The translations under genes were made by a program, and so were the position numbers. The notes below the pieces were generated by a model, which ran no database searches, had not been told where the DNA came from, and saw only the letters and a program-made list of their open reading frames with translations. A DNA stretch of 64,000 nucleotides, taken from the NCBI RefSeq assembly GCF_000003815.2, contig NC_049991.1, positions 3,954,437-4,018,436 on the forward strand, read 5' to 3'. The stretch is from Branchiostoma floridae (lineage: Eukaryota > Chordata > Leptocardii > Amphioxiformes > Branchiostomatidae). This document shows positions 38,755-50,337 of the stretch, one piece after another. How positions within the stretch are numbered: the stretch's first letter is position 1; the number at the start of each line of letters is the position of its first letter.

Positions 38755-41700
38755 TCACTGTCCGTAATCCTAAATGAAACAAAACAAAGAATTAGAACAC
38801 TAAAGGAATATTCTGAAATGTCTCATATACGATTCTAAAAAAAATAATCTAACAACCTAGATAGGTTAGAAATACTGATACGGCTATTATTTGTTGCCGG
38901 GTCCCGGGTTGATTTTAACTTAAGAGTTACATGCGGGGCCCGGTCATGCCCTAAAACTGTTATTTTCCTACTGCAGCGAGCTGTGCATGCATGCAAGTGC
39001 GTTTGACTGCTAACAACACAGGTCCAGAATTGTTGCTTGATCTTCATTTTGCGGTAACCGCAAGTTGTCCTACGGGGCCACGTAGGGTAGGGGTCACGCC
39101 GAAAAAGCCCCAAGTCACCAAAAGATTGATCTTACCCCACAGGGCCCGGCCACGCTCCACGGCCAGGTGCAGTACTGTCTCCCGGCGTCAAACACCAGGC
39201 CTCCAGGTGGACAGTCCCGGTGGAACGGCTCACTGCTGAGCAGGGTACACTCGTAGTACCGGCTGCAGCTGTCAGGATCGGGGTAGTGACCGGGCGCCTT
39301 CCCCGCACAAGAAAATGTTTCGGTCTGGATGACTGGTACGGTCTGTGCCAAATAGAGAACACATCGTCAGTCACTTTTGAATATTCCTACATCAACTGTA
39401 GCCTGATTAAATCTCGCTTATATCCACCGGCCTCCTAGCGGGGAGGGTCCAGTTACAGCCCTGGGTAGCAGAGTTTGTGTCACACATGTACGGAATATAT
39501 CAACTGTGATGCCCTCCATTTTTATATTTTGGCGAAAAGCCTAGTCAAACATTCAAATATGTACAAACTTCAAGCTTTAGAATCATTATCAATGAGCGAG
39601 ACTGAGAATCATTATGAAAACGATATTACAAAACATTTAGGCATCATGATAACGTTGAAACCATTAAAAGTAAAAGAGCTGCCGTAAATTTCATCAGGTG
39701 GGATAATCGGTGGAAACAGGGTTCTTTATCAACTGTTAGCAGCGACACCTAGCTGCAGTAGCGAGCAATGCACTCCGGAAGGTGACAGACGGTCACCGAA
39801 ATGTCGGTTGCGACTGACTTACAGTATATCTTTATATCCACTTGTGGTGGCACCGTGCTACTTACGTAAGCTCGGCACGGGCCGGACACTTCGTATGGCC
39901 ACCTGCACTCCTGCCTGGCGGGGTCATAAACGGTTCCCCCCGGTGCGCAGGGCCGGTGGTACACGGGGTGGACCAGCACACACTCGTAGTACATGGAGCA
40001 GTCGGCAGGATCGGCGTACATGCCCGGCTGCTTCCCCGTACAGGTGAAGGTGGAGGGGACGGGGACATCGTGAGCAGGAACGTTTGCAGAGGTTTCGTCA
40101 GTCAAAAGCTGTGGATACATACAAAACGGATATGATTAGCATGGAATTTTATCTGAGTTGGTAAATTACATTACAGTGTATTTCTCTTAGCCAGGACGGG
40201 GGCCGGTACCGACTTCCGACGGACCTCGCCTCATTGCTGACGTCACATGTGAGGGAAAAAATTACGTGTCTTAACAGCACTCTGGTTAGGTTTCTAAATG
40301 ATACAAAGAGTTTCTGACTAAAATTACGGTTAGTGACATTCTTTGAGTTCGGGAACTGTTAATTGGGGGAAAATATGATTGTTATATTAATGAGGTAGAC
40401 ATGAGAGAGTAGACATCGTGAATTAATGTATAAAAAAGTAAAATAGAGGGTCTTACATTTTCACTCAGTGTCCCGCAAGGACCGGACACTTCGTATGGCC
40501 ACCTACACTCCTGCCTGGCAGGGTCATACACGGTTCCCCCCGGGGCACAGGGCCGGTGGTACACGGGGTGGCCCAGCACACACTCGTAGTACATGGAGCA
40601 GTCGGCAGGGTCGGCGTACATGCCTGGCTGCTTCCCCGTACAGGTGAAGATGGAGGGGACGGGGACATCGTGAGCGGGAACGTTTGCTGAGGTTTCGTCA
40701 GTCAAAAGCTGTGGATACATACAAAATGCACATGATTAGCATGGACGTTCATATGAGTTGGTAAATTACATTACAGTTTATTTCTGTCAACAAAGACGGG
40801 GGCCGGTACCGACTTTTGACGAACTTTGTACCAGTGCTGACGTCACATGTGAGGAAACAAATCACGTGTCTTAACAACACTTAGGTCAAATTTCTATATA
40901 ATACCAAGATTTCGGACTAAAATTTCGGTTAGTGACATGCTTTGAGTTGGGGAACTGTTAATTTGAGGAAAATATGATTATTATAATGATGTGGTAGGCA
41001 TGTGAGAGTAGACATCGTGAATTAATGTGAAAAAGTGAAATAGAGGGGCTTTTTTCATATTATGGAGAGAAATTTTTAGATTTGGAGGAAAATATAATAA
41101 ATCATTATGATAACAGGGTAGACATGAGAAAATAGGCATGGGGAATGTAAAAAGTAAAGCAGAGGGTCTTACATTTGCACTTATCCCACAAGGACCGGAA
41201 ACTTCGTGGGGCCACATGCACCTAAGACTGGCGGGGTCATACACGGTTCCTCCCGGAGCACAGGGCCGGTGGTACACGGGGTGGCCCAGCACACACTCGT
41301 AGTACATGGAGCAGTCGGCAGGGTCGGCGTACATGCCCGGCTGCTTCCCCGTACAGGTGAAGGTGGAGGGGACGGGGACATCGTGAGCGGGAACGTTCGC
41401 TGAGGTTTCGTCAGTCAAAAGCTGTGGATACATACAAAAGGGATATGATTAGCATGGAAGTTCAGATGAGTCGGTAAATTACATAACAGTGTATTTCTCT
41501 CAACCAGGACGGGGGCCGGTATCAACTTCCGACGAACTTTGTACCAGTGCTGACGTCACATGTGAGGAAACAAATCACATGTCTTAACAGCAATCTGGTA
41601 GGATTTCTAAGAATTTCGAAATATTAGGATGAATATCATCGTTATTCACATTTCTAGACTGATGGAAATATATTTATTTGAGGGAAATTTGACTAGGACA

Positions 41701-44700
41701 ACGAGATAGACATGAGAGAGTAGACATCGTTGATCGATGTAAAACAAGTGTAATGGATGGTATTTTTTATATTATGGAGTGAAATTATTAGATTTGGAGA
41801 AAAATATGATAATTCATCATGATAACAAGGTAGACATGAGAAAATACCACGTAGGCATCGTGTATACATGTAATAAAAGTATAAATAGAGGGTCTTACAT
41901 TTGCACTCAGTGTCCCGCAAGGACCGGACACTTCATAGGGCCACATGCACCTGAGGCTGGCGGGGTCATACACGGTTCCTCCCGGTGCACAGGGCCGGTG
42001 GTACACGGGGTGGCCCAGCACACACTCGTAGTACATGGAGCAGTCGGCAGGGTCGGCGTACATGCCAAGCTGCTTCCCCGTACAGGTGAAGGTGGAGGGG
42101 ACGGGGACATCGTGAGCAGGAACGTTCGCTGAGGTCTGGTCAGTCAAAAGCTATGGATACATACAAAAAGGATATGATTAGCATGGAATTTTTTATCAGT
42201 TGGTAAATTACATTCCAGTGTGTTTCTCTCAACAGAACTGGGGCCGGTACCGACTTCTGACGAATTTTAACTCAGTACTGACGCCACATGTGAGGAAACA
42301 AATCACGTGTTTTAACAACACTCTGGTCAGATATCTAAAGGATACCAAGAATTTCGGACTAAAATTATGGTGGGTGACTGTCTTAGAGTAGGAGAACTTT
42401 TTATTGGACGCAAATGTGATTATCATGACGAGGTAGATATTAGAGAGTAGACATCGTGAATTAATTTAGAAAAAAGTAAAATAGAGAGTCTTGTTTTCCA
42501 TATTATGGAGAAATTATTAGATTTGGAGGAAAATATGATTATGATACATGATAACCAGGTAGACATGAGAAAATAGCCATCGCAAATTAGCGTAAACAAG
42601 TGCTTTTAAAAAAGCTGGCATTTTGCCAATGTTTGCGTGTGTGAACGTTTTTTTCTAGTTATTAGAATGTCATGTAAATAGAACAGAGTAACTAAACCTG
42701 ATATTGGCGCATGGAGAGATTCACATATGTGCCTGAATCTAGATCTAGACGCCACCTGTTAAAATTTGCGTGAACTGCAGCAAATTTCACTACACTGCCT
42801 GTTTTTGAGTGAGCTCTGTTGCGGGGCATTTTTAAGTTGTTTTTTTTTTTAATTTTTATTTCTATTCGGCAAAAAAACGAAGCGGCGAATCCGTTAACCA
42901 AAGAAATAAATTGGTGTGGCCAAATGGATGTAAAAATTAGTATTTTAATGGATGTAAAAAAGGAAAAAAAAAAAATCTACCTCGCCGGATTCGAACCGGA
43001 TGCATTGGTTTAGAATGCGTAAACTTTAACCACTGCGCCAGTGCGAACATGTTGCAAAAATGCCTGTTTTAACAGGTTTAGAAATGTTTGGCATGGATTG
43101 AACAGGTCCGTTCATCTCAACATCACTCCATCACAACGGCGACTATTCTGGCCTCAGAGCATTTTGCCGCTAAGGCGGCAAAATGCAAAAAGGAAAATAG
43201 AGGGTCTTACATTTGCACTCAGTGTCCCGCAAGGACCGGACACTTCGTGGGGCCACATGCACCTAAGACTGGCGGGGTCATACACGGTTCCTCCCGGGGC
43301 ACAGGGCCGGTGGTACACGGGGTGGCCCAGCACACACTCGTAGTACATGGAGCAGTCGGCAGGGTCGGCGTACATGCCCGGCTGCTTCCCCGTACAGGTG
43401 AAGGTGGAAGAACTCCTGGCCATCAGACTGGACCTAGCTCGGATACTTCCTTCGTTCCTAACCTTCGTCTGTAATATCAGTTAAAGAAATTCGAAAACGT
43501 TACAAAAGATAATGGTTTGCAACGAGGTTACTACAGTATTACATTTTAGAGCTGCAAAAGTTTACCACTAAAGATGGTGTAGCTATACTGTAATTCAGCC
43601 TTACAACTAGGAAGCACCATCCAAATGCCAACTCATTTTGATGCATGATCCTGGGAATTTAAAAATGGCCGCCATAGCTCGCAAAAGGTCTATTCAAAAA
43701 ATTATAACATGGCTAAGAATTTTCGAAAACTTAAAGTCCATCTTGCGGCAGATGGTGAATAGGGAGGCGCCAATTTCAAAAGCCCTTGGGCCACACAACT
43801 TTGTGCAATTACTAGTACTACATGTACAGCAGGGGCTATGCCACTGGCAGTGTGGTACACTCAACTACCATACCCTTTCTTACGTGCTGATTGCTAAGCA
43901 GAGAAAGGAGTATTTTTTCAAGCCTTTTGTATGAACTGTCTGGGAATCGAACTACGACCTACCGAATGTAAAGCGAACGCTGAACTCAATTGGCCATGCC
44001 CATGCAGCGCGATTAAAAACTGAAAATAAGATAAAACTACAGACTCACCCCACAAGGAGCGGGCACATTCTCCGGCCAGTCGCAGCGCTGTTTGGCGGGA
44101 TCGAAGACGGGTCCTCCCGGCGCACAGAGTCGGAGGAACGCGGTGCTGAAGCCCTCAACACACTCGTAATACTGGTAGCAGTTGTCCGGATCTGCATACA
44201 GACCGGCGGCCTTTCCTCCACATGTAAACTCTGTAAACAATCAATAACAGTTTTCATCTATTTTGTAGCTTTGCCTTTTGTGAAGTTACAATATATTGTA
44301 CAGTGTTCTTAAACTGGTCGTACGAACCTATGGGTTGTAACAGAGCAATGTTCTGAGGGTTGATGAGTAACTTATTTCTTTCACCCACGTAAATGGCAAA
44401 TACAATGTAGCCAAAAACAAGACCACGTTTCGCTAAGTACTGAACTAGACATTAAAGTAATATGAGCTATCCTATATGGACCTCCTACTACACAGGATCC
44501 ATAAAAATGCATTTTGAAGAGTATGCGTGAAGTTTGGGAACCTTTACGCAAATAAATTGCACATTTACGCATACTTAGATACGGGCTCTTAGATCGGATT
44601 TTTTGTAGTGTCTGATTCAAAGTACGCAATCACAAATAGCAAATAATGATTTCGAAAGATGACATGTTCTAAGACTTACTTGGTGACTCGGTAGTCGTTT

Positions 44701-45353
44701 CAATCACGACTGTTTCGGTCGCTGTAGATGCATTCGTTACTACGTTGTCGTCAGTGACCAATGGCGTGGACTGTGTTGTTGTCGGTTGCGATGCGTCGAC
44801 CTGTTCTGTAACGTTGACTTCTATTGGCTGCACGGTGACGTCTTGCGCTTCGGTGGCGTTTAGAATATTTTCCGTTACCGCTTGAGTGCTGTTCGCCTAT
44901 AAAATACGACAATATAAAAGAAGTTAGTAATTGTCGCTTTAACCATGAAACCGCGAGAACATTAAAGCTTATCAAATACGTAAAGAAAGATGAAACTTTT
45001 TGTCTGAGGGCCCTGCCAAATTCGTCTTATGATTGTCTAAAGATCGTAGACCTTACTGTCGCAAACTTTGAGCATTTTTGTAATAGTAGTGCATTTGTCG
45101 TGCAAAATTTCACAGTCTTCATATGCAAAAACTGTCTTAGTTCCTTGGCAATGGTTAATTTTGTCACAGCCTGCTTGAAAAATTTCCAAAATCGAAGTCG
45201 TACGACGACCTAAAATAAAATTAACGTGAACGTTGGACAACGAACAATATCAGCCTTGTCCCGGAGGCGTCGCCAAAAACTCACCTGGTCTGTAACAGGC
45301 ATGGCTAGTGTGCCGCTCAAGGCGAGAAGGCAAAAGACGACTGTTGAATACAT
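38755..45353 (-). CDS. CBM14 array gene, copy D: 7 domains, 647 aa (largest)
   Basis: Exons: 45285-45353, 44680-44896, 44049-44230, 43211-43468, 41899-42150, 41173-41421, 40457-40708, 39866-40108, 39136-39342, 38755-38769 (648 codons with stop). Signal peptide 1-23 and Thr-rich 24-95 are followed by CBM14 domains at 96-156, 157-242, 243-326, 327-409, 410-493, 494-574 and 575-643. The four middle domains all start LLTD(Q/E)TSANVPAHDVPVPS and are nearly identical, coming from exons spaced 590-730 bases apart, so this is a recent exon amplification. The upstream half of the amplified exons ends GTLSAN/GTLSEN/GISAN; the last repeat ends CRAY like its equivalents in the other genes. One residue of note is KQLG in place of KQPG in the first repeat (41899-42150). 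All splice sites look intact. Confidence 0.85.
39866..42150 (-). repeat. Fourfold tandem exon/intron duplication inside gene D
   Basis: Units begin at exon borders 39866, 40457, 41173 and 41899. Besides the exon, each unit repeats the intron words GGCCGGTACCGACTTC, TGACGTCACATGTGAGG, GTAGACATCGTGAATTAATG and AGAGGGTCTTAC in the same order. Homologous units occur once in B, twice in A and E, and as a broken copy in C. Confidence 0.85.
42601..43186. mobile_element. 586-bp insertion in gene D with tRNA-like segment and terminal hairpin
   Basis: Absent in the same intron of C and E. Begins TGCTTTTAAAAAAGCTGGCA; ends with a perfect 12-bp stem, 4-nt loop hairpin GCATTTTGCCGC-taag-GCGGCAAAATGC (43159-43186), 20 bases from the donor of exon 43211-43468. 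On the minus strand 42975-43050 resembles a tRNA: A box TGGCGCAGTGG, anticodon-like stem GCATT/AATGC, T arm CCGG-TTCGAAT-CCGG, then a T run. The acceptor arms do not pair. Probably a SINE-like or composite non-autonomous element. Confidence 0.6.
43930..44010 (-). repeat. tRNA-like SINE scrap in gene D intron
   Basis: On the minus strand GCCAATTGAGTTCAGCG is followed by GTAGTTCGATTCCCAGAC, which look like Pol III A and B boxes at tRNA spacing. No body or terminator is recognised. Confidence 0.45.
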
Positions 45354-45453
45354 AGCTGCTAGCTCACTCTCTGTAGCTTCTTCCTTGTAAAGGTAGACTT
45401 CTTCTTCTCTGTGATGTGAAGTTGTGAATGCCTGTAGCACCAAACCGGTCCAG

Positions 45454-45488
45454 TTTTATACTCTTCCATTTCCTGTGGGACTCACGTG
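45454..45488 (-). promoter_or_regulatory. Core promoter of gene D
   Basis: TATAAAA at 45454-45460 and CACGTG at 45483-45488, same layout as the other copies. Confidence 0.75.
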
Positions 45489-45489
45489 T

Positions 45490-46922
45490 TATGTTTGGCT
45501 GTTATCAGCTGTTTGTTTTGTCGAGTGTTTGTACAGTGCGGGCTGGGTCAAATGGTGACGGCATGCAAACGTAAACTGGCTCAATCTGTCGTACAAAGTG
45601 CAAAGGAATCCGTCGTAACTTCCGCTCTAGAAGGAAATATGTTTTGCCGTGTGCGCCGTATTTCCACGTATTTACGGAAAGCTGACAAATGTGACGTCTC
45701 AACAGGTGTTCTAGGCATTTTCTTCTAATTCAGCGCTGATTTTTGCCAACATCCGTTCACACCTATGCTTGCGCATAGTACACGACACTATTTTGATGAC
45801 TTGCTGCATTTCGTGAACGATTTGTCATGATAACTGTGGTATGAATTGTTCACATTTTAGTCCAACCAATGGAAGGATTAAAGTTGCTTACTAATCAACG
45901 GAGATTTCTTTCATTTTTCAAAAATACATTTTGAGGCTAAAAAAAGGTTACCTTGTTAACTAAATTTGCTAAACTTTGTTGTGGTGAACTGAGTACCCCC
46001 TCATATATGTACCCATAGTACTACAAGTATTACTAATAGTACGCTAAGGTTTGACGCAGAATTGCTTTTTCTTGCTTTGCTTTTGGACAGAATAGAAACG
46101 ACTTGACAGTGCGACACTGCACTCGAACTTATTGTAACTGTGAAACATACACAAACTAAGATAGTCCAATAGCCCTTTTAGTAAATTTTAGGCCGTAGAG
46201 GCAGTGGGTTGTTGTCCACTGTGTCTAGGGCACAGTATTAGGAGGCGGAGCCCATCCCTCTCCTCCCAAAATCTAAATAGAGGAAATCTGTATGATATGC
46301 CTAATTTTTTAACTTTTATTAAGGGCACAACACTGTCAGGGTTTGGAACCCAGGGCCTCTGAGTTCTGGACCAAACATCCTAACCGCTACGTGTGTTTGT
46401 GTAGTCCGAGCTGGGACAACTAGTGACGTCACTGAATTGTGTGGTAACCGTAGTACTCGTACAAAGTGTAGAGGAATTTGTCGTCGTTTCCGCTCTAGAA
46501 GGAAATGTACAATGCTATGTAACAGTATTTCCAAGTATCGTTTGCCTGACAAATATGACGACTTTACAGGTGTCTAAGGTAAACATTTTCTACTGGCTTA
46601 GCGCTGATTATACACATCCATTCACACCTTTGCATGCGCATACACGACGCTACTTTTGATGACTTGCTGCATTTAGTACACAAGCTGTTATGATAAGTTT
46701 GGTACAAATTGTCCACAGATTAGTCCAACCAATGAAAGGATTAAATTTGCTTGCAAATCATTGTTGTTGTTGTTTTTTCTTCAAAAATACATTCAGACGT
46801 TTTGAGGTTCTAAAAACTTAAGCTTGTGAGCTAGATTTTATAAACTTCGTTGTGGTTAACTACGTATCTCCTAATATGTATCCATAGTACGCAAAGGTTT
46901 CAATGGTAAATGCTTCGTGTGT

Positions 46923-46980
<58 letters not shown>

Positions 46981-47640
46981 AAATTTGCTTTTGGACAGAC
47001 ACAACTAGAAAGTGTGTAATTGCACTCAAGTTGCTAACTCATTGTTACAGCACCCCATACAAAAACAAAGATAGTTCCATAGCCCATTTTAGGCCGTAGG
47101 GGCAATGGATAATGTTATGCACATTGTCTAGGCACAGTATTGGTAGGCAGTGCTCATCCCTCTCCTTCTATTACCTCCATAACTGCAGCAAGTTTTGAAT
47201 TTTTACACCTGGGTGAAGTGAGAAAGGTCGTGTAAAGTGCGTTTCCAAAGGGAACAACACTGGTGGCATGTCAGGGTTTGGAACCTAGGGCCTTTGTGTT
47301 CCGCGCCAAAAATCCTAAAATTTTGCGTCTTTGCGACGCCACGTGTGTATGGTCCCTAGTGGTTCATCTATGTGACGTCACTGAATTGTGTGGTGACTGC
47401 AGTACAAAGTGCAAAGGAATTTATCGTCATTTCCGCTCTAGAAGGAAATGTATTTTGCTATGTTACAGTATTTCCAAGTATCGTTGGTTTGCCTGACAAA
47501 TGACGTCTTAACTGGTGATTTCGGCAAACATTTTCTACTAACTCATCCCTGATTTTTTCAGCACCCGTTCACACCTATGCATGCGCACAGTGCACAACGC
47601 TATTTTGATGACTAACTGCATTTTATACACAAGTTGTCAT
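45490..47640. repeat. Promoter-unit array of gene D (3 units)
   Basis: Core motifs lie near 45588, 46465 and 47403. TGACGTCA lies at 46424-46431 and 47373-47380. SINE pieces span about 46163-46395 (internal deletion) and 47073-47345. Lacks the foldback hairpin found upstream of B, C and E. Confidence 0.75.
46917..46978. repeat. (GT)n microsatellite, D-E spacer
   Basis: Near-pure GT run at the same position of the unit as 25252 and 36413. Confidence 0.9.
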
Positions 47641-47644
47641 GATA

Positions 47645-50050
47645 CACGGTGGTCAAATACGGGCTCAAAACCTCCCATGTCTAGCCGAATTCGAACCTTA
47701 TTCCCCGTGTTCGATCTGACGTAATTCGAATCAAACCCTTGTTCTATTTAGGTCATCTGCGGTCATTGCAGGTAAAACAGTGTTTTCTGGCCTTTTTCGC
47801 CCAACTTATTTGAATCAGGCGAAAAATATAGTTTTACACCAATATAAACAATTTTCTGGACAGTACATCTATGCTATCACTTAGTTGCGGACCTGTAACA
47901 TGTAACGAAGCTACTGGCGTTTTTGTTGGTGACCTTGAATATTATAAGTGTTGTTTACACCAGTATCAATTACACCCTCCCACTCTCCGTGCGGCATGAC
48001 ATGCGTGCAAACATCGTTTAAGATCTCGACAAAGAGTCCAATTTAACTCATTGACGGCTCAAAATGACAGCAACGGTTTTCCTGAGATTTTTGTTTTTGG
48101 GAATTTTAAAGAATGCCTTCGATTTTGAATTATTGGTAACAGTTAATTGAGTGCGAAAATGCCATTTTTACGCATATTTTTGACTGTAACTTTGCTTAGA
48201 ATTATAAAAATTAAAAAATCCCCAAAACAAAAAAAAAAGTTTTATTTGCCTCTTAGATTTATTTATTTATTTATTTATTTCATCTTGAGACAGATGGGTT
48301 ACCCCTACAACAGTGCATACAGTAGTTGATTTCCAAGGGGGCCCATCAAACATACATGTAAATAATAAATACAGGACAAAAACGTGATAACAATCAGTCA
48401 AACTTTGAACACCAGGGACAACATACAGTACAGAAAACATAAAACCGGTGCGTCAAAACATAATCAGTGTCCATACTCATGTCGAAAACGTTCCAAGGTC
48501 AAAATCAATATGTCAAGAGATGGGGTGGAGGTCAGAGGTCAAATCATATATCAAATCATGTGTAAAACGAAAATTAATGAAACTGAAATTTACAAAGCAT
48601 GGATACTAAATCATATGTAGAGATTGAACAAACAAAAAAAATTAAAGAACAGTAAGGCACATCAGAGACAAAAGTGCTTTTCCATACTTAGTTTCAATAT
48701 TACTTGAGGTCAGATAAACATATGTTCTTCAGAGCTGTTTTAAAGCCTTTTAGTGTTGTGATGTTTCTTATGTTATCTGCTAGTTTGTTGTACTGGCTAG
48801 TGCCAGTGTATGCAAATGTTTTTTGTCCACATGTGGTGGTGTAGCTTGGTGGGTGTAGTTTAGTGGTCTGCCTAGTGTTGTAAGTATGGATACGAGAGTT
48901 GTGCTGAAATGTGGCGGATAGGTAAGTTGGTGTCAAGCCTGTCAGACATTTGAAAACCATAATGCACGTGTGCTCAAATCTCCTATCAGCCAGGTATTTC
49001 CAGTTGAGAGTTTGGTGGAGGTTCACAGTGCTGATGTCCCGTTGCCTACGTTGTAGCACCACCCTAGCCGCTCTGTTTTGTAGTATTTGTAGTTGCCGTT
49101 GTTTGGTGGCCCCACAGGTTCCCCAGACAGTGTCACAATAGTCGAAAATAGGCAATATCATAGTCTTGTACAACATGTCAGCAATACTGAAAGTCAGGCA
49201 GTGTCTGAGGCGTCTAAGTAGTCCAATCCTCTGTGACACCTTACTACAAACTTTGTGATGAAAAATATAAAAATCGAGAATTTGCCATGGCCAATCTTAT
49301 CAAGAGTATGGTCAAATTGAAGGCCTTCCTTGAAACAGAAAATAATCGTCTTTGGGAGGAAAATCAAAACAAAATAGCTATCTAAAATTGCGAATTTAAT
49401 CTTATTTTGAATACATTTTCCTTGTAATAACACTTTGTTTATATTTAAATATTTTACGGTTAGCCAATAGTAGGCCTCTTGTAACCCGACACTCTGTCGA
49501 AATAGCATAGCAATAGTTTTTAGTACGTATATCCTTGTATTTTTCAAAGTTGAGGAAAATTTACGTTGCTGACAAACCAGCGCTTATTAGGGGGTTCCTG
49601 CATTTTTCTAACTTGAGGATGGGTTTCAACGGGAAGATTGACAAAGATCAAAGCCCAATTTGACCAAAAGCAAGTGAGAAATAAAGTTACTAACTAATGG
49701 CTACAAGTTGTAAAACAAGTATCCTAAAACAAATTACAAATATTTCTTAAGAGCTGCCAAGTTGAATCCAATGGTTCTTCGTATTATCACGTGTTACACA
49801 TGGCTGTAATTTAATTGGATGGTACTCGGGGGTTTATGCTTTATAATGCAACTGCTTCCTTGTCCAGTTTCAATGTCAAGTGGTCGATATAATTACATTT
49901 TGAGATACAATTAAAAATATTAGTAGCACAGCTGGAACACTTTCCTCTAGATTACAGTATGGCTTTAACTATCCAATGTTGCAGGTATGAAATTCCCGTC
50001 ACCTTTTACTAAGAAGGTGTAGAAAGGAGTCACAAACTTATCATGTGCAG
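47645..50050. repeat. Shared intergenic spacer block, copy 3 (LINE-interrupted)
   Basis: Same block as 25985-27410 and 37045-38480, split by a LINE at 48259-49255. Confidence 0.75.
48259..49255 (-). mobile_element. 5'-truncated LINE (CR1/L2/Jockey-like), 3' end with (AAAT)n tail
   Basis: The minus strand codes about 179 residues (48700-49239) of the reverse-transcriptase C-terminus: IFDYCDTVWG, LQNRAARVV, LNWKYLADRRFEH and FKCLTGLTPTYL, followed by a 3' UTR and an (AAAT)n tail at 48259-48281. The paralogous spacers at about 26583 and 37637 are empty, so this copy jumped in after the array had formed. The catalytic core is missing; it is not autonomous. Confidence 0.85.
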
Positions 50051-50059
50051 TTTTCAGTC

Positions 50060-50065
50060 TTTATT
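50060..50065 (-). terminator. Poly(A) signal of gene E
   Basis: AATAAA on the minus strand in the conserved 3'-UTR block. Confidence 0.7.
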
Positions 50066-50337
50066 TCTTCATACCATAAATACTGTACAGTACAGACAAC
50101 TAAAGAATACATATAGGAACTACCAAATGTCCCCAGGATATTGCACACGTATTTAAAAAAAAGGTAATTATGGTATCATGTTACATATAATGAACGAATG
50201 AAATATACAAAAGGCAATTTTTTTGTACTTAGAATTTTAGACAATATTATAAAAAAATTAGTTCACTTCTTCGTATGACGAAGGCCTCAGTCCAGCTGAG
50301 ATTATTCGACGGGTCCCGAAACTCTGCGCATATTCCC

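Noticed and set aside
42975-43050. Functional tRNA gene (minus strand)
   Set aside because: A and B boxes, anticodon-like stem and T arm are recognisable and a T run follows, but the 5' and 3' acceptor strands do not pair, and the segment sits inside a gene-D-specific insertion. Better read as tRNA-derived.
43088-43474. Long plus-strand open frames opposite CBM14 exons (also at 19674-19955, 39842-40135, 41779-42132, 51355-51639)
   Set aside because: They are antisense shadows of the GC-rich CBM14 exons. The minus strand has signal peptide, splice borders and six-cysteine domains, and the plus-strand frames have none.
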